Positions 17,980 through 25,512 of a DNA stretch of 50,808 nucleotides are shown here, piece after piece (position 1 is the first letter of the stretch; each line of letters begins with the position of its first letter). A program made the translations under genes and the position numbers. The DNA comes from Butyrivibrio sp. (GTDB lineage Bacteria > Bacillota > Clostridia > Lachnospirales > Lachnospiraceae), in the NCBI GenBank assembly GCA_016291375.1, contig JAEEXE010000021.1:1-50808 (forward strand), written 5' to 3'. Below the pieces are notes generated by a model. That model had not been told where the DNA came from. It searched no databases and saw only the letters and a program-made list of their open reading frames with translations.

Positions 17980-19029
17980 TCACTCCTTTGGCATAATGGC
18001 TTCGCCACCTGAAATAATGCCGCTTACGCCGTTGTTATCAAGTCCTTTTTCCTTCATGTAAATATGAGTATCCTCGTCACCTTTAAGAGAAAGCGTAGGG
18101 ATCTTGCCATTTTCATCATTAGAAGCATGCGCAGGTCGATTGATCTTACCTTCTGTACAATTTGCAAACCACTCCTGTGTCTTGCCTTCATCATCAACAG
18201 TAATGATATACATGTCACCGTCATATAAGGAGTTCTTGAAATTGCCTATAGCATTCTGAAGATAGATGTCATACTTATTCATATGATCACTATCGTAGTC
18301 GTAGTGTTCCTGTCCCTTTCCGTTTGGAACATCATCTTCCCAGCTACCCGTATAAGTATGCTCAGTAACTATATAGTTGGCATATTGAGGATAAAAAGCG
18401 ATCCAGGAGCCTTCACCTGATCTCTTGCCCTCGACAAAATCGCCAAAGTAATATTGATCACCTGCGTAAACAGCCAGTCCCTTACCGTTTGGTCTATCCT
18501 TATCGTCCTTCTCACCGTAATAATAGAAGTCTTTAGTGTCCTTAAGAGAATAAGACATCGCCTCAAAGCGCTCAAGGTGAGCAAGATCTCTTACTGCGTC
18601 AACATTACCGTCAGCCCAGTAATCATGCATCTCTTTAAGCTGAGAATCCCTGTCATACTTAACCTTCTTATAATTGTCCTTAAGCACGGGAGCCTCTGTT
18701 TTATAGAAGCTATTACCGGATACAGTATTAACAGGCTTCTTATCTTTATCATTCTGGGATGATGCAACCAAAGAACTGTTATCAGATGCGTCTATAGAAC
18801 CATTTTCAGCTGCATTCTGAGAAGATGCAGCATCTGAAGCATCGGTAGACACCAGATCATCCGATGCACTACTGTTGGCATATTCAATAATACCACTTGC
18901 AAGAAGTTCGTCCTCTTTGACTTTATCAACTTTTTTGCCTGACAGAGCCAAATACGCAATGAGTATTAGTAAAATTACGGCTACAACACCTGCCGTTATC
19001 GCAATTCTAATTTTTTCTTTATTATCCAT
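17980..19029 (-). CDS. membrane-anchored MORN-repeat protein
   Basis: A 349-residue protein: a short basic N-terminus, one membrane helix (about 10-30), a Ser/Asp/Ala-rich linker (~40-100), then an extracellular region. The region from ~160 to 240 carries about three or four MORN-like repeats, with the pattern Y-x-G-x-x-x-x-x-x-x-x-G-K-G as in RPNGKGLAVY, EGKRSGEGSW and DVPNGKGQEHY. MORN repeats usually bind lipids, membranes or proteins. The ATG at 19029 follows AAGGGGA with 7-bp spacing; the longer frame (19050) has an SD too close to be used. It is the likely first gene of the rlmH-phoH-ybeY operon, with its own extended -10. Confidence 0.78.
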   Translation of the reverse strand: MDNKEKIRIAITAGVVAVILLILIAYLALSGKKVDKVKEDELLASGIIEYANSSASDDLVSTDASDAASSQNAAENGSIDASDNSSLVASSQNDKDKKPVNTVSGNSFYKTEAPVLKDNYKKVKYDRDSQLKEMHDYWADGNVDAVRDLAHLERFEAMSYSLKDTKDFYYYGEKDDKDRPNGKGLAVYAGDQYYFGDFVEGKRSGEGSWIAFYPQYANYIVTEHTYTGSWEDDVPNGKGQEHYDYDSDHMNKYDIYLQNAIGNFKNSLYDGDMYIITVDDEGKTQEWFANCTEGKINRPAHASNDENGKIPTLSLKGDEDTHIYMKEKGLDNNGVSGIISGGEAIMPKE

Positions 19030-19092
19030 GTCTCTTTCCCCTTTTTTCATACCTTCCGGATCTATAGATCAGGAAGTCATACTCCATCGCTC

Positions 19093-19098
19093 ATTATA
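19093..19098 (-). promoter_or_regulatory. extended -10 promoter before the MORN gene
   Basis: TGGTATAAT on the minus strand is a perfect -10 with the TG extension; no good -35 is seen at 17 bp. It lies directly downstream of the ilvE terminator and 64 bp before the start codon. Confidence 0.4.
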
Positions 19099-19124
19099 CC
19101 ATAATTCGCTGCTATTAAATATAC

Positions 19125-19151
19125 GAAAATAGGACCCATAACGGGTCCTAT
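19125..19151 (-). terminator. terminator after ilvE
   Basis: Perfect 9-bp stem ATAGGACCC/GGGTCCTAT with a 5-nt loop, followed on the minus strand by TTTTC. Confidence 0.75.
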
Positions 19152-19183
19152 TAATATTATTAAAATAAAAGAAATGTTCAAGA

Positions 19184-20215
19184 TTAGCAAATAGGGTGAA
19201 TCCATCCCTCGGGAGCCTCAACAGTTCCCATCTGGATACCTGTAAGTGTGTCGTAAAGCTTCTTGATAACAGGTCCCATCTCTTCCATACCGCTTGCAAA
19301 GCAGATTTCCTTGCCATGGTCATTGATCTTACCAACAGGGCTGATAACAGCAGCTGTTCCGCAAAGACCCATCTCAACAAAGTTCTCAACCTCTGAAAGC
19401 TTAACAGGTCTCTCCTCAACCTTAAGACCAAGGATATCTCTTGCAACCTGCACAAGTGATCTTCTTGTGATTGAAGGAAGAATTGAATCTGTATGTGACT
19501 GAGGAACAACAAGACCACCCTCTTTAGTAACAAAGATAATGTTAGCTCCGCCTGTCTCCTCGATATATGTTCTGCTCTCAGCATCAAGGTATACGTTCTC
19601 AGCAAATCCCTCTTCATGAGCTGTTACGATAGCATGAAGACTCATTGCATAGTTAAGACCAGCCTTGATGTTACCTGTTCCGTGAGGTGCTGCTCTGTCA
19701 AAATCACTGATCTTAACAACGATAGGCTTAGCACCGCCCTTGAAGTAAGGGCCTACGGGTGTAACAAAGATTCTGAACTGATATTCATCTGCAGGCTTAA
19801 CACCGATAACGTTGCCTGTAGCGAACATAACAGGTCTGATATAAAGAGTTGCACCGCTTCCAAAAGGTGGAACCCAATCAGTATTGGCCTTAACAACCTC
19901 TTCTACAGCCTTGATAAATCTATCTTCCGGGAAAGCAGGCATCTCAAGTCTCTTGGCTGAATCAACCATTCTCTTTGCGTTGAGATCAGGTCTGAAGGTA
20001 ACAATCTTACCATCCTCTGTATCATAAGCCTTAAGTCCCTCAAAACACTCCTGTGCGTAATGAAGAACACCTGCATCCTCACTAAGAACAATGGTGTTGT
20101 CAGATGTGATCTCACCATCGTCCCATTTGCCGTCTTTATAGTTGGAGACAAATCTCTTATCAGCAACCATATAACCAAATCCAATATTTGCCCAATCTAA
20201 ATTCTTCTTGCTCAT
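19184..20215 (-). CDS. ilvE: branched-chain amino acid aminotransferase
   Basis: A 343-residue class IV PLP aminotransferase performing the last step of Val, Leu and Ile synthesis. Hallmarks are ALHYAQ-type helix VLHYAQECFEGLKAY, FRPDLNAKRM, YIRPVMFATG, GNIKAGLNYA (PLP lysine), YIEETGGANIIFV and LCGTAAVISPVGKI. The length matches the BCAT type found in Firmicutes. SD AAGGAG precedes the ATG. It has its own consensus promoter and terminator, so it is monocistronic and separate from the other ilv/leu genes. Confidence 0.97.
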   Translation of the reverse strand: MSKKNLDWANIGFGYMVADKRFVSNYKDGKWDDGEITSDNTIVLSEDAGVLHYAQECFEGLKAYDTEDGKIVTFRPDLNAKRMVDSAKRLEMPAFPEDRFIKAVEEVVKANTDWVPPFGSGATLYIRPVMFATGNVIGVKPADEYQFRIFVTPVGPYFKGGAKPIVVKISDFDRAAPHGTGNIKAGLNYAMSLHAIVTAHEEGFAENVYLDAESRTYIEETGGANIIFVTKEGGLVVPQSHTDSILPSITRRSLVQVARDILGLKVEERPVKLSEVENFVEMGLCGTAAVISPVGKINDHGKEICFASGMEEMGPVIKKLYDTLTGIQMGTVEAPEGWIHPIC

Positions 20216-20264
20216 CTTTCCATCTCCTTAGCAAACTTTAGCACGTCAAAACACTAATGTATAA

Positions 20265-20292
20265 ATTATAACCCTTTATTTTTGTGCGTCAA
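20265..20292 (-). promoter_or_regulatory. ilvE promoter
   Basis: TTGACG (20287-20292), 16-bp spacer and TATAAT (20265-20270) on the minus strand. The start site would be near 20258, giving a leader of only ~43 nt with no room for a T-box. Confidence 0.7.
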
Positions 20293-20304
20293 GTAAGCAT
20301 TTTA

Positions 20305-21690
20305 TTATTTTTCTTCTGATTTCGGTTCTTCCTTCTTATCAGCGTTTTTCTCTTTGGTCTTAAGATTGAATATCTTCTTAAAGGTTGAAGAATCAGTCTT
20401 TACATTAAACTTAGTATTATTCTTGTCGCTAAGAGGCTTGAACTCCTTATCTTCTATATAAGCCAGGTCATAATAATCCTTGGTGTTTGTACTAAGACCT
20501 TTTTTCTCAAGTAAAATATTGGTGATCCTGGAAACCAGTGCATACAGTACAGCAAAAATAGGAACTCCTATAAGCCATCCGACAATTCCCCAAAGTCCTC
20601 CGAATAAAGTAATGGAGAAGATAACCCAGAAGCTTGAAAGGCCTGTGGAATTACCGATGATCCTAGGTCCTAAAATATTGCCGTCAAACTGCTGGAGTAC
20701 GATTACGAATACCAGGAATATAAGCGCCTTAACAGGGTCAATGAGAACCAGTAAAAGAGCGCCTGCGATACCTCCGATGTAGGGTCCAAAGAAAGGAATA
20801 ATATTGGTAAGACCTACAATAACAGATATCAGCACAGGGTAATTGATCTTAAGTATAAGGCAGCCCAAATAACAGATAAAACCTATAATAAGTGAATCTA
20901 CAAGTTTTCCGCCCACAAAAGCCTGGAAGGTATTTTTGACAAATCTAAAACCTCCGACCACTTCATTTGCAAATTCTTCTCTGAACACAGCATACGCAAG
21001 CTTCTTTCCGCTTGTTGAAAAGCGCTCTTTTGACAAAAGCACATATATGGCAACAATGAGACCTACCACTATGTCGAAGATCACTCCCACAATAGAGAAA
21101 AGACTCTGTGATGCCACCTTAACAATAGTATTGACGCTGGGCATCATAGGAAGCAGCTGTTTATATAGAAATTCACTCAAGTTCTCATAATAAGTATCAA
21201 GCTGAGAGTCTATGATCTTCTGAAGATCCGGTCTGTTTGCCAGAAATGCATTGGAATACTCATTGATATTGTGAATATACATAGGGAGATTATATACAAT
21301 CTCTCTTATACTCTGTATCAATTGAGGAATGATAATCCTGAACAGACCGTATACAATTATGAAGAAGATGATCATAGTCAGCAATACGGATATATTTCTT
21401 ACCTGTTTTCTCTTCTTTTTGTCTGCGGTACTTGCCCTTGATACATCAAAGCCTCTCTTTTTGTATATTGGCGCAAGTATCTTCTCTTCAATGAACTCCA
21501 AAAGCGGGATCAGGACAAAGGCAATGACAATTCCGATGACGATTCCGGAAAGGGAATTCACTATTGTCGAAAAAGTTTTACCAAGAGTCTTTCCGTGGAA
21601 TAAAAGATAATACACAAGCATAAGACTAATGCAAAGCCAAAAAATCGTAATAGCCCATGTCACTTGATTTTTCTCAGGTTTCATCTTCAT
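20305..21690 (-). CDS. AI-2E family transporter (PerM/YdiK-like membrane protein)
   Basis: A 461-residue membrane protein with about eight hydrophobic segments and the family layout: two N-terminal helices, a variable extracellular region (~110-190), then a conserved helical core. The core signature is seen in VGLTNIIPFFGPYIGG (about 300) and in DGNILGPRIIGNSTGL. Members export small molecules or act as Na+/H+ antiporters; substrate unknown. The C-terminal ~70 residues are a charged, Lys/Glu-rich cytoplasmic tail. The ATG at 21690 has GGAG about 9 bp upstream; an upstream TTG would include that SD. Confidence 0.88.
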   Translation of the reverse strand: MKMKPEKNQVTWAITIFWLCISLMLVYYLLFHGKTLGKTFSTIVNSLSGIVIGIVIAFVLIPLLEFIEEKILAPIYKKRGFDVSRASTADKKKRKQVRNISVLLTMIIFFIIVYGLFRIIIPQLIQSIREIVYNLPMYIHNINEYSNAFLANRPDLQKIIDSQLDTYYENLSEFLYKQLLPMMPSVNTIVKVASQSLFSIVGVIFDIVVGLIVAIYVLLSKERFSTSGKKLAYAVFREEFANEVVGGFRFVKNTFQAFVGGKLVDSLIIGFICYLGCLILKINYPVLISVIVGLTNIIPFFGPYIGGIAGALLLVLIDPVKALIFLVFVIVLQQFDGNILGPRIIGNSTGLSSFWVIFSITLFGGLWGIVGWLIGVPIFAVLYALVSRITNILLEKKGLSTNTKDYYDLAYIEDKEFKPLSDKNNTKFNVKTDSSTFKKIFNLKTKEKNADKKEEPKSEEK

Positions 21691-21723
21691 AAGCTTATTC
21701 TCCAAACATTGTAATTGCTGTTA

Positions 21724-22539
21724 TCAGTCCTTCATTCCTTCAAGAACGTAAACGAGACTGTCAAGATAATCCTCGTCTATATCTTCTATCTTACCACCAT
21801 CACATAATCCCGCAATCTTAGGATCAAGGGGAAGTCTTCCAAGAACATCGATTCCCTTTGACGCTGCATAAGAATCAAGGCCGCTCTCTCCGAATATATT
21901 TATCATCTCTCCGCAATGAGGACAGCTCATATAACTCATATTCTCAACAATTCCAAGTACAGGAACCTTCATCATCTCAGCCATATTAACAGCCTTTTCG
22001 ACGATCATATTTACAAGCTCCTGAGGAGTAGATACAACGATAATACCGTCAACGGGAAGTGACTGGAACACTGTAAGAGGAACATCTCCTGTTCCGGGAG
22101 GCATATCAACGAACATATAATCAACATCGCCCCAGTTAACATCTGACCAGAACTGTTTAACTATGCCGGCTATAACCGGACCTCTCCAGATTACAGGATC
22201 GGTCTCATTGTCCATAAGCATATTAAGAGACATTACCTTGATATCGTTTTTGGAGTGAGCAGGCAAAAGACCTGTTTCATCAGCTTCCTTAGCCTGTCCG
22301 ATGCCAAACATCTTGGGAATTGAAGGTCCTGTGATATCAGCATCCATGATGGCGCATTTGTAGCCTTTTTTACTCATATAAACAGCAGAAAGGCCTGTGA
22401 CAAGGCTCTTACCAACGCCGCCCTTTCCGCTGACAATTCCAATGACCTTCTTAATATGTGAATGTTCTGAAGGCTTAACCTTAAAGTTATCCTCCATCTG
22501 TTTCTTGAAATCTTCGGGTGTCTTATGTCCGTTTGCCAT
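21724..22539 (-). CDS. Mrp/NBP35 family P-loop ATPase, Fe-S cluster carrier
   Basis: A 271-residue ApbC/Mrp protein that binds and delivers [4Fe-4S] clusters. The deviant Walker A SGKGGVGKS is at 37-45. Switch and Walker B sequences are MDADITGPSIPKMFG and VDMPPGTGDVPLT. The cluster-binding CxxC is in MSCPHCGEM. It has no N-terminal DUF59 domain, as in many Clostridia. It lies 34 bp upstream of the AI-2E transporter gene in transcription order. The neighbouring leuCD product is a [4Fe-4S] dehydratase and a plausible client (inference). Confidence 0.93.
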   Translation of the reverse strand: MANGHKTPEDFKKQMEDNFKVKPSEHSHIKKVIGIVSGKGGVGKSLVTGLSAVYMSKKGYKCAIMDADITGPSIPKMFGIGQAKEADETGLLPAHSKNDIKVMSLNMLMDNETDPVIWRGPVIAGIVKQFWSDVNWGDVDYMFVDMPPGTGDVPLTVFQSLPVDGIIVVSTPQELVNMIVEKAVNMAEMMKVPVLGIVENMSYMSCPHCGEMINIFGESGLDSYAASKGIDVLGRLPLDPKIAGLCDGGKIEDIDEDYLDSLVYVLEGMKD

Positions 22540-22575
22540 AATAATTTTTTGTCTCCTTGTACTTATTTAGAACGC

Positions 22576-22617
22576 AAAAGGAGTGTCCTTCGCCCAATAA
22601 GCCAAAAGACACATTCC
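22576..22617 (-). terminator. terminator after the glycosyltransferase gene
   Basis: GGAATGTGTCTTTTGGC pairs imperfectly with GGCGAAGGACACTCC and is followed on the minus strand by TTTTGC. It separates the leu/glycosyltransferase transcript from mrp. Confidence 0.6.
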
Positions 22618-22631
22618 TTAGCATATTATTC

Positions 22632-23615
22632 TCAGCGCTTGTATGAATACTCTGAAACTTCCATATCCTCTTCATCGCCGATATATGATTCAATTATAAA
22701 TCTGGGTCTGTTCTTGGTCTCAAGATATATCTTGCCGATATATTCGCCTATAATGCCGATTGACAGCATTGTAAGACCTCCAATAAACCAAACCGACAAT
22801 ACGATGGTTGTCCATCCGGGATTGGTCTGGCCCGTAAAGTATCTTACAAGTGAATATATAAATACCAGTACGGTAGCAATCAGAATGAACATCGCAAGTG
22901 ATGTGATCATCTTAATAGGCTTCGTACTAAGACTTGTAATACCCTCAACAGCAAAGCTTAGCATCTTCTTAAGGGGATATTTACTCTCACCGGCAAATCT
23001 CTCAGCTCTCTCATAATAAACCACATCCTGATTAAGTCCGATCATAGGTACTATTCCCCTAAGGAACAGATTAACCTCTCCAAACTCAGCAAGAGCCATA
23101 AGAGCACGTCTACTCATAAGCCTGTAGTCAGCGTGATTATAAACCGTATGAGCGCCCATAGAATTGATAAGCTTATAAAAGCCTTCAGCTGTGTACTTCT
23201 TAAAGAACGTATCTGTGGCACGCTTAGACCTTACGCCGTATACGATATCAGCACCATCGTTGAACTTATCAACCATAGCATCGATGGCATTTATGTCATC
23301 CTGAAGATCGGCGTCCATGGAAATCGCCATATCACACAGATCCTTAGCAGTCATAAGACCGGCAAGCAGTGCATTCTGATGTCCCATGTTTTTGGACAGA
23401 TTAATCCCCTGAAAAAGAGGATTTTCTTCATGAAGTTTTTTTATCATGCTGAATGTATTGTCTTTAGATCCGTCATTAACAAGCAAGATCCTGCTATCAG
23501 CATCTATCTTCCCTGCTGCAATAAGACTTTCAAACTTTTCCTTAAGCCTCTTGGAAGTTTCGGGAAGAACCTCCTGCTCGTTGTAACAAGGGATAACACA
23601 GAATAATCTGCCCAT
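22632..23615 (-). CDS. CsbB-like family 2 glycosyltransferase with two C-terminal membrane helices
   Basis: A 327-residue GT2 enzyme of the DPM1/CsbB/GtrB type, which transfers a sugar from a nucleotide donor to undecaprenyl phosphate. The catalytic domain shows VIPCYNEQEVLP (7-18), VNDGSKDNT (46-54) and the DxD motif as Asp101-Ala-Asp103 (SMDADLQDD). Two C-terminal helices (~230-300) are followed by the conserved tail IGEYIGKIYLETKNRPRFII. The start overlaps the leuD stop by one base (TAATG), so it is translated with leuD. A YfhO gene sits just beyond leuC, the usual partner of such enzymes. Confidence 0.9.
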   Translation of the reverse strand: MGRLFCVIPCYNEQEVLPETSKRLKEKFESLIAAGKIDADSRILLVNDGSKDNTFSMIKKLHEENPLFQGINLSKNMGHQNALLAGLMTAKDLCDMAISMDADLQDDINAIDAMVDKFNDGADIVYGVRSKRATDTFFKKYTAEGFYKLINSMGAHTVYNHADYRLMSRRALMALAEFGEVNLFLRGIVPMIGLNQDVVYYERAERFAGESKYPLKKMLSFAVEGITSLSTKPIKMITSLAMFILIATVLVFIYSLVRYFTGQTNPGWTTIVLSVWFIGGLTMLSIGIIGEYIGKIYLETKNRPRFIIESYIGDEEDMEVSEYSYKR

Positions 23616-24112
23616 TACTTATCCTCCGATGAGTTGATGTAATTAATGAGTCCTTCAGAATCAATGATCTTCTGCATGAAAGGAGGGAATGCCTGACCTT
23701 TAAAAGTCTTACCCGTAGTCTCATCAGTGATCAAACCTGAATCAAAATCAATGCTGACAACATCTCCGTTTGATATAGCGTCAGCGGCTTCTTCACATTC
23801 AATAATAGGAAGACCGATGTTGATGGAATTCCTGTAGAAAATTCTGGCAAAGCTCTTGGCGATAACACAGGAAACACCTGCAGCCTTAATAGAAATAGGT
23901 GCATGCTCTCTAGATGAGCCACAGCCAAAATTCTTCTCAGCAACTATTATATCGCCCTGTTTAACCTTTTTGGTAAAATCCTTGTCAATATCTTCCATGC
24001 AATGCTTTGCAAGCTCTTCTCCTGTTGTGCTGTTGAGATATCTTGCAGGGATGATAACATCCGTATCCACATTGTCACCATATTTAAAAACTGTACCTTT
24101 AGCAGCTTTCAT
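23615..24112 (-). CDS. leuD: 3-isopropylmalate dehydratase small subunit
   Basis: A 165-residue swivelling domain of isopropylmalate isomerase, the second step of leucine synthesis. Landmarks are [16 protein letters not shown] near the start, [11 protein letters not shown] (about 63-73), and [16 protein letters not shown]. The length is that of the short LeuD typical of Clostridia and archaea. It is 34 bp after leuC. The stop overlaps the glycosyltransferase start, an unusual coupling of leucine synthesis and glycosylation genes. Confidence 0.97.
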   Translation of the reverse strand: MKAAKGTVFKYGDNVDTDVIIPARYLNSTTGEELAKHCMEDIDKDFTKKVKQGDIIVAEKNFGCGSSREHAPISIKAAGVSCVIAKSFARIFYRNSINIGLPIIECEEAADAISNGDVVSIDFDSGLITDETTGKTFKGQAFPPFMQKIIDSEGLINYINSSEDK

Positions 24113-24146
24113 AACACATTCTCCTTATATTCTATCATCTGGTTGA

Positions 24147-25418
24147 TTATAATCCGATCTCTGAAGGCTGAGAAATCTTACCTGTAATAGCACTTGCTGC
24201 GGCAACAGCAGGTGAAGCAAGATAAATCTCTGAGTCGATGGCACCCATTCTACCTACAAAGTTTCTGTTTGTGGTAGAAACGCACTTCTCACCTGAAGCA
24301 AGAACGCCCATGTAACCACCAAGACAAGGACCGCAAGTAGGAGTAGAGATAATAGCTCCGGCCTCAACGAAGGTCTTAACAAGCCCCTCTTCCATTGCCT
24401 TTAAGAAAATATTCTGTGTTGCGGGAATTACAATACATCTGATTCCCTCAGCAACATGATGGCCCTTGATAACTTCAGCAGCGCATCTAAGGTCGTCCAA
24501 TCTACCGTTAGTACATGATCCGATTACAACCTGATCGATCTTGATATCATCAATCTCATCAACAACATGAGTATTCTCAGGAAGATGAGGGAATGAAACG
24601 GTTGACTTAAGTGTGCTCAGATCGATGGTATATTCCTCATCATAAACCGCATCCTCATCTGCTTCAAAAACTGTATACTTCTTGCCGGGAGCATGCTCAT
24701 CAAGATACTTGATAGTAAGCTCATCAACAGGGAAAATACCGTTCTTGCCGCCTGCTTCAATAGCCATGTTCGCAATAGTAAATCTATCATCCATGGAAAG
24801 GTTCTTGATTCCCTCTCCAACAAATTCCATTGACTTATAGAGTGCTCCGTCAACACCGATCATACCGATGATATGAAGGATTACATCCTTACCGCTAACC
24901 CACTTTGAAGGCTTGCCTATAATATTGAACTTGATAGCTGAAGGAACCTTGAACCATCCCTTACCTGTAGCCATACCTGCAGCCATATCCGTAGATCCGA
25001 TACCTGTGGAGAAAGCACCGAGAGCTCCGTAAGTACATGTATGTGAATCAGCTCCAATAATAAGATCTCCAGGAACAGTAAGTCCCTGCTCAGGTAAAAG
25101 AGCATGTTCAATACCCATCTTACCAACTTCAAAATAATTGGTTATCTCGTTCTTTCTTGCAAATTCACGAACACACTTACAGTTCTCAGCTGACTTAATG
25201 TCCTTATTGGGAACAAAGTGATCGGGTACCAAAGCTATCTTATCCTTATCAAAAACTCCCTTTGTAGTAAACTTGCTCATCTCATTGATGGCAACGGGAC
25301 TTGTAATATCATTGCCAAGTACAAGATCCAGATTTGCCTCGATAAGCTGTCCTGCCTCTACCTTATCAAGTCCGGCATGAGCAGCCAAAATCTTCTGGCT
25401 CATTGTCATTCCACTCAT
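24147..25418 (-). CDS. leuC: 3-isopropylmalate dehydratase large subunit
   Basis: A 423-residue aconitase-superfamily subunit carrying the catalytic [4Fe-4S] cluster. Cluster and substrate motifs are [32 protein letters not shown] and [16 protein letters not shown], giving the three expected cysteines. The length fits the short LeuC clade that pairs with a short LeuD. The ATG at 25418 has GGAG 7 bp upstream. No T-box or leader peptide is seen in the 94-bp AT-rich upstream gap. Confidence 0.97.
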   Translation of the reverse strand: MSGMTMSQKILAAHAGLDKVEAGQLIEANLDLVLGNDITSPVAINEMSKFTTKGVFDKDKIALVPDHFVPNKDIKSAENCKCVREFARKNEITNYFEVGKMGIEHALLPEQGLTVPGDLIIGADSHTCTYGALGAFSTGIGSTDMAAGMATGKGWFKVPSAIKFNIIGKPSKWVSGKDVILHIIGMIGVDGALYKSMEFVGEGIKNLSMDDRFTIANMAIEAGGKNGIFPVDELTIKYLDEHAPGKKYTVFEADEDAVYDEEYTIDLSTLKSTVSFPHLPENTHVVDEIDDIKIDQVVIGSCTNGRLDDLRCAAEVIKGHHVAEGIRCIVIPATQNIFLKAMEEGLVKTFVEAGAIISTPTCGPCLGGYMGVLASGEKCVSTTNRNFVGRMGAIDSEIYLASPAVAAASAITGKISQPSEIGL

Positions 25419-25512
25419 AGTCTGTCTCCTTCATATCTATAGTTAATATAAATCAAAAATATACTACTAAATATAACATAACATTTTCACAGAAAACACA
25501 TAACAAATTTAA

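Noticed and set aside
19069..19617. 182-codon minus-strand open frame overlapping ilvE
   Set aside because: It runs out of frame through ilvE, is Leu/Arg-rich, and lies across the ilvE terminator.
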